This document shows, piece by piece, positions 57,716-64,000 of a DNA stretch of 64,000 nt. The notes beneath the pieces were generated by a model. The model was given only the letters and a program-made list of their open reading frames with translations. It did not search any database and was not told where the DNA came from. The translations under genes and the position numbers were made by a program. Each line of letters opens with the position of its first letter. The stretch's first letter is position 1. The stretch is taken from assembly GCF_004341245.1 (NCBI RefSeq), contig NZ_SLWY01000001.1, positions 204,554-268,553 on the forward strand, given 5' to 3'. Source of the stretch: Plasticicumulans lactativorans. Lineage in GTDB: Bacteria > Pseudomonadota > Gammaproteobacteria > Competibacterales > Competibacteraceae.

Positions 57716-58729
57716 TTACAGGCCGGCGACCGCGAAGCGGTACTCGGTGCGCCACGGCGTCGCCGGGTCGAACGCCACCGTGGTGGCGACGCCGGCCTGC
57801 GCGATCGGGTTGTCGGCGTTCGACACCGCCACGCCGAGGTTGTACGCCGCGGCGACCGGTTCGACGCCGAGCCCGTAGTGGCGGCCGTTCCACGGGTAAT
57901 AGCCGCGCCCGCCGTTGCTGATCCACAGCACCAGGCCGGGGATCGCGTCGCCGTCCCAGCTCAGGCGCAGGCGGTAGCGTGCGGCGTGGTCGAGCACCTC
58001 GACCTCGCCGTCGACGCCGCACAGCTGCAGCAGGTCCTCGCTCGGGCGCGGCAGCGGCAGGCGGGTCAGGTCGAGCGTGCCGCCGTCGACGTCGGGCACG
58101 GCGTCGAGGCGTTCGAACACCGCGTCGACGGCGAGCCGGCTCGCGCCCGGCTCGAACAGCCCGGCGAAGGTGCGGCCGAAGGCGAAGCGGCCGGGGCGGA
58201 TCTCGAAGGCGCCGGGTTCGGCCGGCAGCTTCAGCGTCGGGTGCAGGCCGAGCGGCATGCGGCAGGCGCGGCGCGCCTCGATCACCAGCTCGCAGCGGAT
58301 CGCGGCCGCACCGGGCACCGGCTCGATGATGCGCGTCAGCCGCGCGATGGGTGCATCGGGCGGGTTGTCGAAGGTGCAGACGATGCGCGCCGGGCCGTGC
58401 TCGACCAGCGTCCACGGCTCGTTGGCGCAGTGGCCGTGGGCCGGGCCCTCGTCGGCCTCGGAGTAGTAGGGCAGCCATGCCGGCGCGAGCTGGTCGCGCG
58501 GGAACACGTAGCCGAACGGCAGGCACGGCCAGTCGCCGCGCGCGCGCGCGAGCAGGCCGGTGATCGGCTCGCTGCCCGGCGCGGCGGGCTCGTCGGCCCA
58601 CGGGAAGACGTCGAAGGGCTGCACGACGCGGCCGTCGTCGAGACGGAACTCGACCGGGCCGAGCATCGCGCCGACTGGCTCGACGTACAGCGAACCGTGG
58701 GACCAGTCGAGGCGCCAGGGGGTGGACAT
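57716..58729 (-). CDS. Aldose 1-epimerase (galactose mutarotase)-like protein
   Basis: 337 residues from the ATG at 58729 (MSTPWRLDWSHGSLYVEPVGAML). A beta-sandwich pattern is suggested by LTRIIEPVPGAAAIRCELVIEARRACRMPLGLHPTLKLP, with the GLHP His characteristic of the mutarotase superfamily, and VLWISNGGRGYYPWNGRHYGLGVEP. Members interconvert anomers of sugars or sugar phosphates; the substrate is unclear. It is convergent with the YbdK-type gene (13 bp between stops). Confidence 0.8.
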   Translation of the reverse strand: MSTPWRLDWSHGSLYVEPVGAMLGPVEFRLDDGRVVQPFDVFPWADEPAAPGSEPITGLLARARGDWPCLPFGYVFPRDQLAPAWLPYYSEADEGPAHGHCANEPWTLVEHGPARIVCTFDNPPDAPIARLTRIIEPVPGAAAIRCELVIEARRACRMPLGLHPTLKLPAEPGAFEIRPGRFAFGRTFAGLFEPGASRLAVDAVFERLDAVPDVDGGTLDLTRLPLPRPSEDLLQLCGVDGEVEVLDHAARYRLRLSWDGDAIPGLVLWISNGGRGYYPWNGRHYGLGVEPVAAAYNLGVAVSNADNPIAQAGVATTVAFDPATPWRTEYRFAVAGL

Positions 58730-58798
58730 GGTGCATGCTCCTGAGGACGGGGGACGACGGCGCGGACTTTCAGGCCGACCGGTTAACGGAGGATTTCG

Positions 58799-59332
58799 AT
58801 GAATGACATGACGGCAACGCCGCCGCTGCGCGGCTTTGCGCCGATCGCCGCGGCCGACGCGCGCGTGCTGGTGCTCGGCTCGATGCCGAGCGCGGCCTCG
58901 CTGGCGGCGCAGCAGTACTACGCGCACCCGCGCAACGCCTTCTGGCCGCTGATGGGCGAGCTGTTCGACGCCGGCCCCGGGCTGCCCTACGCCGAGCGCG
59001 CGGCGCGGCTGCGCGCGGCCGGGGTCGCGGTGTGGGACGTGCTCGCGGCCTGCCGGCGTGATGGCAGCCTGGATGCCGCGATCGACCCGGCCTCGATGCA
59101 GATCAACGACTTCCCGGCGTTCTTCGCCGCACACCCGGGGATCACCCGGGTGTTCTTCAACGGCGGCACCGCCGAGGCGGTGTTCCGCCGCTGGGTGCTG
59201 CGCCGGCTCGACCCGCTGGCGCTCCCCGCGCTCGTCCGCCTGCCGTCGACGAGCCCCGCGCACGCCGGGCGCTCGCTCGCCGCGAAGCTCGCGGCGTGGC
59301 GCGCGCTCGCGGTGGCGGCGGCCGGCGGCTGA
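58799..59332 (+). CDS. DNA-deoxyinosine glycosylase (UDG superfamily)
   Basis: 177 residues from the ATG at 58799, six bases after GGAGG. VLVLGSMPSAASLAAQQYYAHPRNAFWPLMGELF is the signature of the hypoxanthine-DNA glycosylase branch, with the NxFW-type motif; FFNGGTAEAVFRRWV and LPSTSPAH supply the C-terminal motif. It is expected to remove deaminated bases from DNA. It is divergent from the epimerase-like gene. Confidence 0.9.
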   Translation: MNDMTATPPLRGFAPIAAADARVLVLGSMPSAASLAAQQYYAHPRNAFWPLMGELFDAGPGLPYAERAARLRAAGVAVWDVLAACRRDGSLDAAIDPASMQINDFPAFFAAHPGITRVFFNGGTAEAVFRRWVLRRLDPLALPALVRLPSTSPAHAGRSLAAKLAAWRALAVAAAGG

Positions 59333-59407
59333 GGCGGCGGCGGTTCGATCCGCCGGCGATTCCGCGCTAAGGTGCCGCCCTTCACCTTTACCCGCCGAGG
59401 AGCCGAC

Positions 59408-59662
59408 ATGAGCCTGTTCAGGAACCGCCCGGCGGCCCCGGCGGCGTCGGGGCCCGGCGCGGCGGCGGCGCTCGCCGGCGGCCTCGGGCGCGCCATCCCC
59501 CTCGGGCTGGCGGCGCTCGCGGTGTTCGCGCTGGCCGGCGCGACCTGCTTCACCGTCGAGCAGGGCGAGCCCGGCGTGGTGCTGCGCACCGGCGCGGCCG
59601 ACCGCGTCGCCGAGCCGGGGCTGCCCTTCGTCAACTTCGGCGCACCGCCGGGCAACCGCTGA
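59408..59662 (+). CDS. Truncated SPFH/band-7-like membrane protein (84 aa)
   Basis: 84 residues from the ATG at 59408. One transmembrane helix (about 28-47) is followed by CFTVEQGEPGVVLRTGAADRVAEPGLPFV, which resembles the first strands of SPFH (prohibitin/HflK) domains. The protein then stops after VNFGAPPGNR, where the family would continue for 200 or more residues. No continuation is found in another frame before the next gene. It is either a remnant or a short stand-alone membrane protein. Confidence 0.6.
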   Translation: MSLFRNRPAAPAASGPGAAAALAGGLGRAIPLGLAALAVFALAGATCFTVEQGEPGVVLRTGAADRVAEPGLPFVNFGAPPGNR

Positions 59663-59670
59663 GGCCCCCG

Positions 59671-60462
59671 ATGCACGACGTCCACAGCGCCGCGCTCGCC
59701 GCCCTGCGTGCGTGCGACCCCGAGGCCAAGTGCGCCGCCGCCGCCGCCGCGCACGCCGACTGGTGCGCCGGGCGCCTCGCGGCGGATGCCGCCGCGCCGC
59801 TCGCCGCGGTCGACCCGCCCGGCCGCCCGGCGCGGCTCCAGCTGGTGCCGCCGCGCGCGGTGCCGCGGCGCAGCCTGGCCGCGCCGGCCGGGCGCCTGGC
59901 GCTGATCCACGCCGTCGCCCACATCGAGTTCAACGCGATCAACCTCGCGCTCGACGCCGCGCACCGCTTCCGCGGCCTGCCCGCGGCGTTCTACGGCGAC
60001 TGGCTGCGCGTCGCCGCCGAGGAGGCCGCGCACTTCGCGCTGCTGCGCGCGCGCCTCGCGGCGCACGGTGCCGACTACGGCGACCTGCCGGCGCACGACG
60101 GCCTGTGGGAGGCCGCGCGGCGCACCGCGCACGACCCGCTGGTGCGCATGGCGCTGGTGCCGCGGGTGCTGGAGGCGCGCGGGCTCGACGTCACCCCCGG
60201 CATGATCGAGCGCCTCGACCAGGCCGGCGACGTCGACACCGTCGCCGCGCTGCGGGTGATCCTGCGCGACGAGGTCGGGCACGTGGCGATCGGCTCGCAC
60301 TGGTTCGCCTACCTGTGCGCGCAGCGCGGGCTGGAGCCGCAGGCGACCTTCCGCGCACTGCTGCGCGAATACCGCACCGCGGTGCACCCGCCGTTCAACG
60401 TCGCCGCGCGCCTCGCCGGCGGCTTCAGCGCCGAGGAGCTCGACGCGCTCGCCGCCGGCTGA
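59671..60462 (+). CDS. DUF455 ferritin-like protein
   Basis: 263 residues. AAPAGRLALIHAVAHIEFNAINLALDAAHRF, FYGDWLRVAAEEAAHFALLRARL, PRVLEARGLDVTPGMIERL and ILRDEVGHVAIGSHWF carry the Glu and His residues of a ferritin-like diiron site. DUF455 proteins are predicted metal-dependent oxidoreductases of unknown substrate. It starts 8 bp after the truncated SPFH-like gene. Confidence 0.92.
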   Translation: MHDVHSAALAALRACDPEAKCAAAAAAHADWCAGRLAADAAAPLAAVDPPGRPARLQLVPPRAVPRRSLAAPAGRLALIHAVAHIEFNAINLALDAAHRFRGLPAAFYGDWLRVAAEEAAHFALLRARLAAHGADYGDLPAHDGLWEAARRTAHDPLVRMALVPRVLEARGLDVTPGMIERLDQAGDVDTVAALRVILRDEVGHVAIGSHWFAYLCAQRGLEPQATFRALLREYRTAVHPPFNVAARLAGGFSAEELDALAAG

Positions 60463-60468
60463 GCGCCT

Positions 60469-60903
60469 TCAGTGCTGCTGGAACACCGCCTGGCGGCCGT
60501 CGGCGTCGAAGGCGATGGTCGCGTAGGGCTGGCGGCGCCCGTCGTAGTCCATGCCCGGCGCGCCGAGCGGCATGCCGGGCACCGCGAGGCCGCGCAGCGC
60601 CGGGCGCTCGGCGAGCAGGCGGCGCAGGTCGGCGGCCGGCACGTGGCCCTCGATCACGTAGCCGTCGGCCATCGCCGTGTGGCACGAACCAAGCGCCGCC
60701 GGCACGCCGGCGGCGCGCTTCACCGCGGCCAGGTCGCCGGTGTCGGTCACGTGCACCGCGAAGCCTTCGGCGCGCAGGTGCTCGATCCACCGGCCGCAGC
60801 AGCCGCAGTTCGGGTCTTTGTGGACCTCGACCAGCGGCTCGGCGGCGGCGATGCCGGCGGCGAGGCCGAGCAACAACAACAGGGGGGCGAATTTCGATGA
60901 CAT
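60469..60903 (-). CDS. DUF411 metal-binding protein
   Basis: 144 residues. A signal peptide (LLLLLGLAAGIAAAEP) is followed by VEVHKDPNCGCCGRWIEHLRAEGF, whose cysteine cluster is the DUF411 hallmark, then SCHTAMADGYVIEGHVPAADLRRLL and GLAVPGMPLGAPGMD. Members are periplasmic and often linked to copper handling. No copper genes are adjacent. Confidence 0.93.
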   Translation of the reverse strand: MSSKFAPLLLLLGLAAGIAAAEPLVEVHKDPNCGCCGRWIEHLRAEGFAVHVTDTGDLAAVKRAAGVPAALGSCHTAMADGYVIEGHVPAADLRRLLAERPALRGLAVPGMPLGAPGMDYDGRRQPYATIAFDADGRQAVFQQH

Positions 60904-61060
60904 GGTCCGGCTCCGGGAGCGTGGGGATGAAGCGATGCGCTGCAGCCTGTGCCGCCGCGCGCGGCGGCGCCATGATCCAGGTCGCCTGCCGCGACGCTGC
61001 TACGGACGCCGCGGCGCGCGCGCGGTTCCCCGCCATGGGCCGCCGGCCCGGGAGCGCGCG

Positions 61061-61786
61061 ATGAACGCCCCGGTCATCACGCCCTTCTTTTTGCGCAACC
61101 GCCTGCGTGGCTGCGACCGCGCGGTGCTCGCCACGCTCGCCCACGACGACGGCCGCGGCATCACCGGCTACCCCGCCGGCGCGCTGACGCTGGCGAGCTT
61201 CGACCACGCCGGCCAGCCGCTGCTGCTGCTGTCGGCGCTCGCGCACCACCGCAAGAACCTCGAACGCGACCCGCGCGCGAGCCTGCACGTCGAACTCGAC
61301 GCCCCGCCGCGCGAACCGCTCTCCGGCGCGCGGCTGGTGCTGTTCGGCCAGGCCGCGCGCGTCGACGCCGCCGCGCTGCTCGCACGCATCCTGCGCCGCC
61401 ACCCCGAGGCCGAACGCTACGCCGCGCTCGACTTCCACCCGTTTCGCCTCGTCGTCGAGCGCGTGCACGTCAACGGCGGCTACGGTGCCGCGCGCTGGTG
61501 GCGCGGCGCCGAGTTCCTCGCCGCCGAGGTCGACGGCCTCGCCGCGCTCGAAGCCGACGCCCTCGCGCACATGAACGCCGACCACGCCGACGCGCTCGCC
61601 GCGATCGCCCGCCACGCCGGCCTGCCCGGCGGCGACTGGCGCATGACCGGGCTCGACCCCGACGGCTTCGACCTGTGTAACCGAAACGCCGGTCTCGCAC
61701 GTATCGCCTATGCCGAGGCCATGAGCGCGAGTGCGCAACTGCGGCCCTGGCTGGTGGCGCTGGCACGGGCCGCGCGCGGCGCTTAA
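61061..61786 (+). CDS. HugZ-like pyridoxamine 5'-phosphate oxidase fold protein with DUF2470 domain
   Basis: 241 residues from the ATG at 61061. The N-terminal split-barrel (about 15-140: RAVLATLAHDDGRGITGYPAGALTLASFD, LSALAHHRKNLERDPRASL) is the PNPOx-like flavin/heme-binding fold. The C-terminal DUF2470 part has EADALAHMNADHADALAAIARHAG and GLDPDGFDLCNR. Relatives include the heme oxygenase HugZ; a role in heme or iron use is possible but not shown. Confidence 0.88.
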   Translation: MNAPVITPFFLRNRLRGCDRAVLATLAHDDGRGITGYPAGALTLASFDHAGQPLLLLSALAHHRKNLERDPRASLHVELDAPPREPLSGARLVLFGQAARVDAAALLARILRRHPEAERYAALDFHPFRLVVERVHVNGGYGAARWWRGAEFLAAEVDGLAALEADALAHMNADHADALAAIARHAGLPGGDWRMTGLDPDGFDLCNRNAGLARIAYAEAMSASAQLRPWLVALARAARGA

Positions 61787-61857
61787 GGAAGCCGCGGCGC
61801 CCATGCCGGCAACGGTGGCGCGCCGCGGCGCGCCGGCAATCCGGAGGAGAGGGCGCG

Positions 61858-62541
61858 ATGGCGTTCAAGTGCAGCAACTGCGGTCACAAGGTCGACGAGA
61901 AGCCCCGGAAGGGCTGCCCCGGGTGCGGCAAGATCTGCCGCTTCGACGTGCTGGCCGATGCCCCGAAGAACCCGGGCAAGGAGGAGAAGCCGCCGTCCGA
62001 ATGGGAGGCGGCCGCGAGCACCGCGCTGACCACGATCGTCCGCCAGCCGACGCTGGACGCCTGCGCCAACAGCAACAGCCTGCCCGACGAGGTCTGCCTG
62101 ACGGCGATGTACTCGGCCGTCGCGATGCCCGAAGTCGAAATCAGCCGGCTGGAGCGCAAGAACAAGCCCGAGAAGCGCGAGAAGAAGATCGCCTTCAGCG
62201 TCTTCGGCGCCAACTACGACAGCAAGGGCAACGCGCTCACCGGTCTCGAATGGGGCTTCGAGGACCGCAGCTTCGACCAGACCGGCCACGGCGCCAGCGT
62301 CTGCGCCGAGTACACGATGTGGGAGAGCCTGGCGGCCTCGGTCAAGAAGAAGCCTTACATCGGCATCGGCCAGACCGTCTGCCCCTGCCGGCTGTGCATG
62401 GCGCGCTACGCCGCCCTCGCCAAGAAGTTCGGCGCCACCATCCTGGTGCTGTGGGAAAACGGCTACGACGGGGAACCCGACCACTCGTGGGCGGTGTTCT
62501 CCTCGGCCGGCACGGCCTATGTGCGGAACAAGAAGGAGTGA
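61858..62541 (+). CDS. Zinc-ribbon protein with cytidine-deaminase-like C-terminal domain
   Basis: 227 residues. The N-terminal 1-30 is a zinc ribbon/rubredoxin-like motif: Cys5, Cys8, Cys20 and Cys23. The C-terminal half carries Cys149-Ala150-Glu151 in GHGASVCAEYTMWESL and Pro176-Cys177-x-x-Cys180 in TVCPCRLCMARYAALAKKFG. These match the Cys-Ala-Glu and Pro-Cys-x-x-Cys zinc and catalytic motifs of cytidine deaminases, and ATILVLW is a plausible following strand. The rest is not recognised. It is 71 bp after the HugZ-like gene. A deaminase fold is inference from the motifs; a purely structural zinc role is the alternative. Confidence 0.7.
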   Translation: MAFKCSNCGHKVDEKPRKGCPGCGKICRFDVLADAPKNPGKEEKPPSEWEAAASTALTTIVRQPTLDACANSNSLPDEVCLTAMYSAVAMPEVEISRLERKNKPEKREKKIAFSVFGANYDSKGNALTGLEWGFEDRSFDQTGHGASVCAEYTMWESLAASVKKKPYIGIGQTVCPCRLCMARYAALAKKFGATILVLWENGYDGEPDHSWAVFSSAGTAYVRNKKE

Positions 62542-62793
62542 GGGGGCGGGGCGCGGTCGGATACCCCGGCGACGCGTGCCGGGCCGAACGCGCCAGGCTC
62601 ACCCCGGCACAGGGAGCCGTGTTGGCGCGCTATCGCCGGCTTTGCCATCACGGCATTCCGCAAGCGGCTCTTGCACGGGTCGCCGCAACCCCTCCGGCTC
62701 TCCGGCAGCCGCTTGTAACGATTGGCGCTTCGCAGAATGACCGTGTTGTCCGTTGTAAACATTCCACCCGCTTGATTTTAGAGGAGGTGCAGC

Positions 62794-63186
62794 ATGGAGC
62801 GATTCACGGGCGGTTGCCTGTGCGGTAGCGTCCGCATCGTGGCGTCGGGGCTCCCGTACCGGGTCGGCATTTGCCACTGTCTCGACTGCCGCAAGCATCA
62901 TGGGGCCCTTTTTCACGCTTCCGCGATATTCCCTCAGGATGCGGTGACGATCGATGGCGAAACACGCGACTACGCCGGGCGGTTTTTCTGTCCCCGCTGC
63001 GGCTCGTCCGTTTTCTCACGCACCGCAGACGAAATCGAAGTGAACCTGGGGTCCCTGGATGCCCCTGACCAACTGGTGCCGACCTACGAACTCTGGACCG
63101 TCCGTCGCGAGTCCTGGCTGCCGCCGTTTCCACTCACGAGACGATACGACCGCGATCGTGACGGCACCAGTCGCTTTGAGGAGTAG
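62794..63186 (+). CDS. GFA (glutathione-dependent formaldehyde-activating enzyme-like) family protein
   Basis: 130 residues preceded by GAGGAGGTG. Zinc-binding motifs in order: GGCLCGSVRI, ICHCLDCRKHHGALF and FFCPRCGSSVFSR, the complete CENP-V/GFA set. Family members are mostly uncharacterised small zinc proteins, and formaldehyde activation is shown only for some. It is the last gene before base composition falls. Confidence 0.92.
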   Translation: MERFTGGCLCGSVRIVASGLPYRVGICHCLDCRKHHGALFHASAIFPQDAVTIDGETRDYAGRFFCPRCGSSVFSRTADEIEVNLGSLDAPDQLVPTYELWTVRRESWLPPFPLTRRYDRDRDGTSRFEE

Positions 63187-63210
63187 GTCGGCTGGAACGT
63201 AGGGTTGGCG

Positions 63211-63891
63211 TCATCTCGTGCATAGGGCACCTAACCCAAATGCGACGACTTCCTGGTAGTGGCGATAGATCTCTTTTGCCCACGATGCGCCGCCGCTCGA
63301 CAATTTCAAAGATTCTTCGAACGAGACAAGGCCAGCTTCTCCGCCGCGCTCGATAGCTACAATTTCGAAGAGCCGTTCAAGGATGAAGCCTGAATCAACT
63401 GCACCTTCTGGACGAAGGTAGTCGCAAAGGCGTGAGGTAGATTCGCCATGGACACACAATAGGTCGTCCAATTCTCGGATCGTCCTGATCTCAAGAGCGT
63501 TCACTTGCTCATGCAACCAAAGTGCGTCGCCGTCCATGTGTTTTACTGTAAGACATCTGCGCGTCGCAATTGCATGAATGAGGTCGAGTGGTCTTGGATG
63601 AGCGCTGGCGTAGGCGAACAGCGCCCCGGGTGTGATCGGCGTGGCTGGGGCTTGCGGGTACGTTGTGTCGGCAGGCATATCGTGGTCGTGTTGTGCAATA
63701 TCTCCGTGCAGCAACTCTCGTGCGTTGACTTTGAGCACTGCGGCTAGTGCAGCTCGAGTCTCCAGGTCACACTTGCCATCGCGCTCCACTCTCTGAATCG
63801 TTCGCCTCGATCGGCTGACAAGCGTGGCAAGGTGCTCCTGAGTCCAATTGTTGCGAAGTCGAAGGGTTCGAACGATATTAACTCGGCAATT
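63211..63891 (-). CDS. Helix-turn-helix (XRE-type) regulator, 5' end apparently cut off by an IS630-type element
   Basis: The frame is open from 63891 after an in-frame TAG. Its first part, VRTLRLRNNWTQEHLATLVSRSRRTIQRVERDGKCDLETRAALAAVLKVNARELL, is a full XRE helix-turn-helix of which only fragments are quoted here by key words WTQE, SRRTIQRVE and LAAVLKV. No ATG, GTG or TTG lies in frame before the HTH; the first GTG (63789) would delete half of it. The C-terminal region (about 85-226) is not recognised. GC is clearly lower than in the rest of the window. The IS630-type element just upstream probably removed the original start, so this may be a pseudogene. Confidence 0.7.
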   Translation of the reverse strand, partial: NCRVNIVRTLRLRNNWTQEHLATLVSRSRRTIQRVERDGKCDLETRAALAAVLKVNARELLHGDIAQHDHDMPADTTYPQAPATPITPGALFAYASAHPRPLDLIHAIATRRCLTVKHMDGDALWLHEQVNALEIRTIRELDDLLCVHGESTSRLCDYLRPEGAVDSGFILERLFEIVAIERGGEAGLVSFEESLKLSSGGASWAKEIYRHYQEVVAFGLGALCTR

Positions 63892-63894
63892 CTA

Positions 63895-64000
63895 TAGGGC
63901 ATGTCATAATATTTTTATGAAACACATCGACGCCCGCAGCATGACTCCTGAAGCCCAACGCGAGAAACGCATTATTGCGTTGAACATGCGCGAGCAAGGG
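63895..64000 (+). mobile_element. Left end of an IS630-family insertion sequence (runs off the window)
   Basis: A transposase frame beginning at 63917 and the broken helix-turn-helix gene on the left indicate an insertion sequence. IS630 elements insert at TA; TATA lies at about 63893-63896. The exact terminal repeat cannot be set without the other end. Confidence 0.6.
63917..64000 (+). CDS. IS630-family transposase, N-terminal fragment
   Basis: 28 codons are visible, starting MKHIDARSMTPEAQREK and continuing RIIALNMREQG. This is the typical start of IS630-type transposases, leading into their N-terminal helix-turn-helix. The gene continues beyond the window. Its start is 26 bp from the truncated regulator on the other strand, in AT-rich DNA. 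Confidence 0.75.
   Translation, partial: MKHIDARSMTPEAQREKRIIALNMREQG

Overview
The window is very GC-rich, gene-dense chromosomal DNA from a proteobacterium, most likely a Beta- or Gammaproteobacterium. The evidence is recN-nadK divergent from hrcA-grpE-dnaK-dnaJ, a diheme c4-type cytochrome, an ETF-ubiquinone oxidoreductase, and a TTQ-type aromatic amine dehydrogenase. No rRNA, tRNA or CRISPR array was seen, so the genus cannot be named. Base composition drops by eye in two places: the PLD/NERD pair (about 13420-15010) and the right edge (about 63190-64000), where an IS630-type element begins.

Layout. 74-10522: signalling genes (a multi-PAS/GAF histidine kinase, a REC-PAS-GGDEF-EAL protein and a GAF-PAS-GGDEF cyclase) mixed with an FAD-linked oxidase and a DUF72 protein. 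10583-13250: cytochrome c4 and ilvD. 13422-15011: a PLD-like protein and a NERD protein, probably acquired. 15124-24889: small metabolic and membrane genes (VOC, DUF2277, FAD monooxygenase, CSD-DUF1294, WbuC cupin), a kexin-like S8 protease with two P-domains, wrbA, a phosphoesterase, a lipid kinase and a PAP2 phosphatase. 24914-33165: mostly minus-strand housekeeping genes (ETF-QO, TSUP permease, dapE, a large TPR protein, thiD, an SBF-like transporter).

33250-48288 holds the most coherent metabolic story. An AraC regulator, an aldehyde dehydrogenase, a metallo-beta-lactamase-fold protein, an MhaA-like flavin hydroxylase with a small DUF2783 (MhaB-like) partner, hmgA and fahA are followed by a second AraC regulator divergent from an aromatic amine dehydrogenase operon (large subunit, MauE, MauD, TTQ small subunit, cytochrome c). 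Together they could carry a hydroxylated aromatic amine to its aldehyde, acid, homogentisate, and finally fumarate plus acetoacetate. Maleylacetoacetate isomerase is not in the window. Between the two halves sits a small island (41400-43582) bounded by two direct copies of a 36-bp palindromic repeat. It holds a small membrane protein and a TPR protein whose membrane anchors are paralogous.

48390-56197: recN, nadK and the heat-shock genes, with a clear CIRCE operator before hrcA and a sigma-32-like promoter before dnaK. 56560-63186: a YbdK-type ligase, an aldose-epimerase relative, a DNA glycosylase, a truncated SPFH-like ORF, DUF455, DUF411, a HugZ-like protein, a zinc-ribbon protein with a cytidine-deaminase-like signature, and a GFA-family protein. 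The right edge carries a helix-turn-helix gene whose 5' end appears cut by the IS630-type element.
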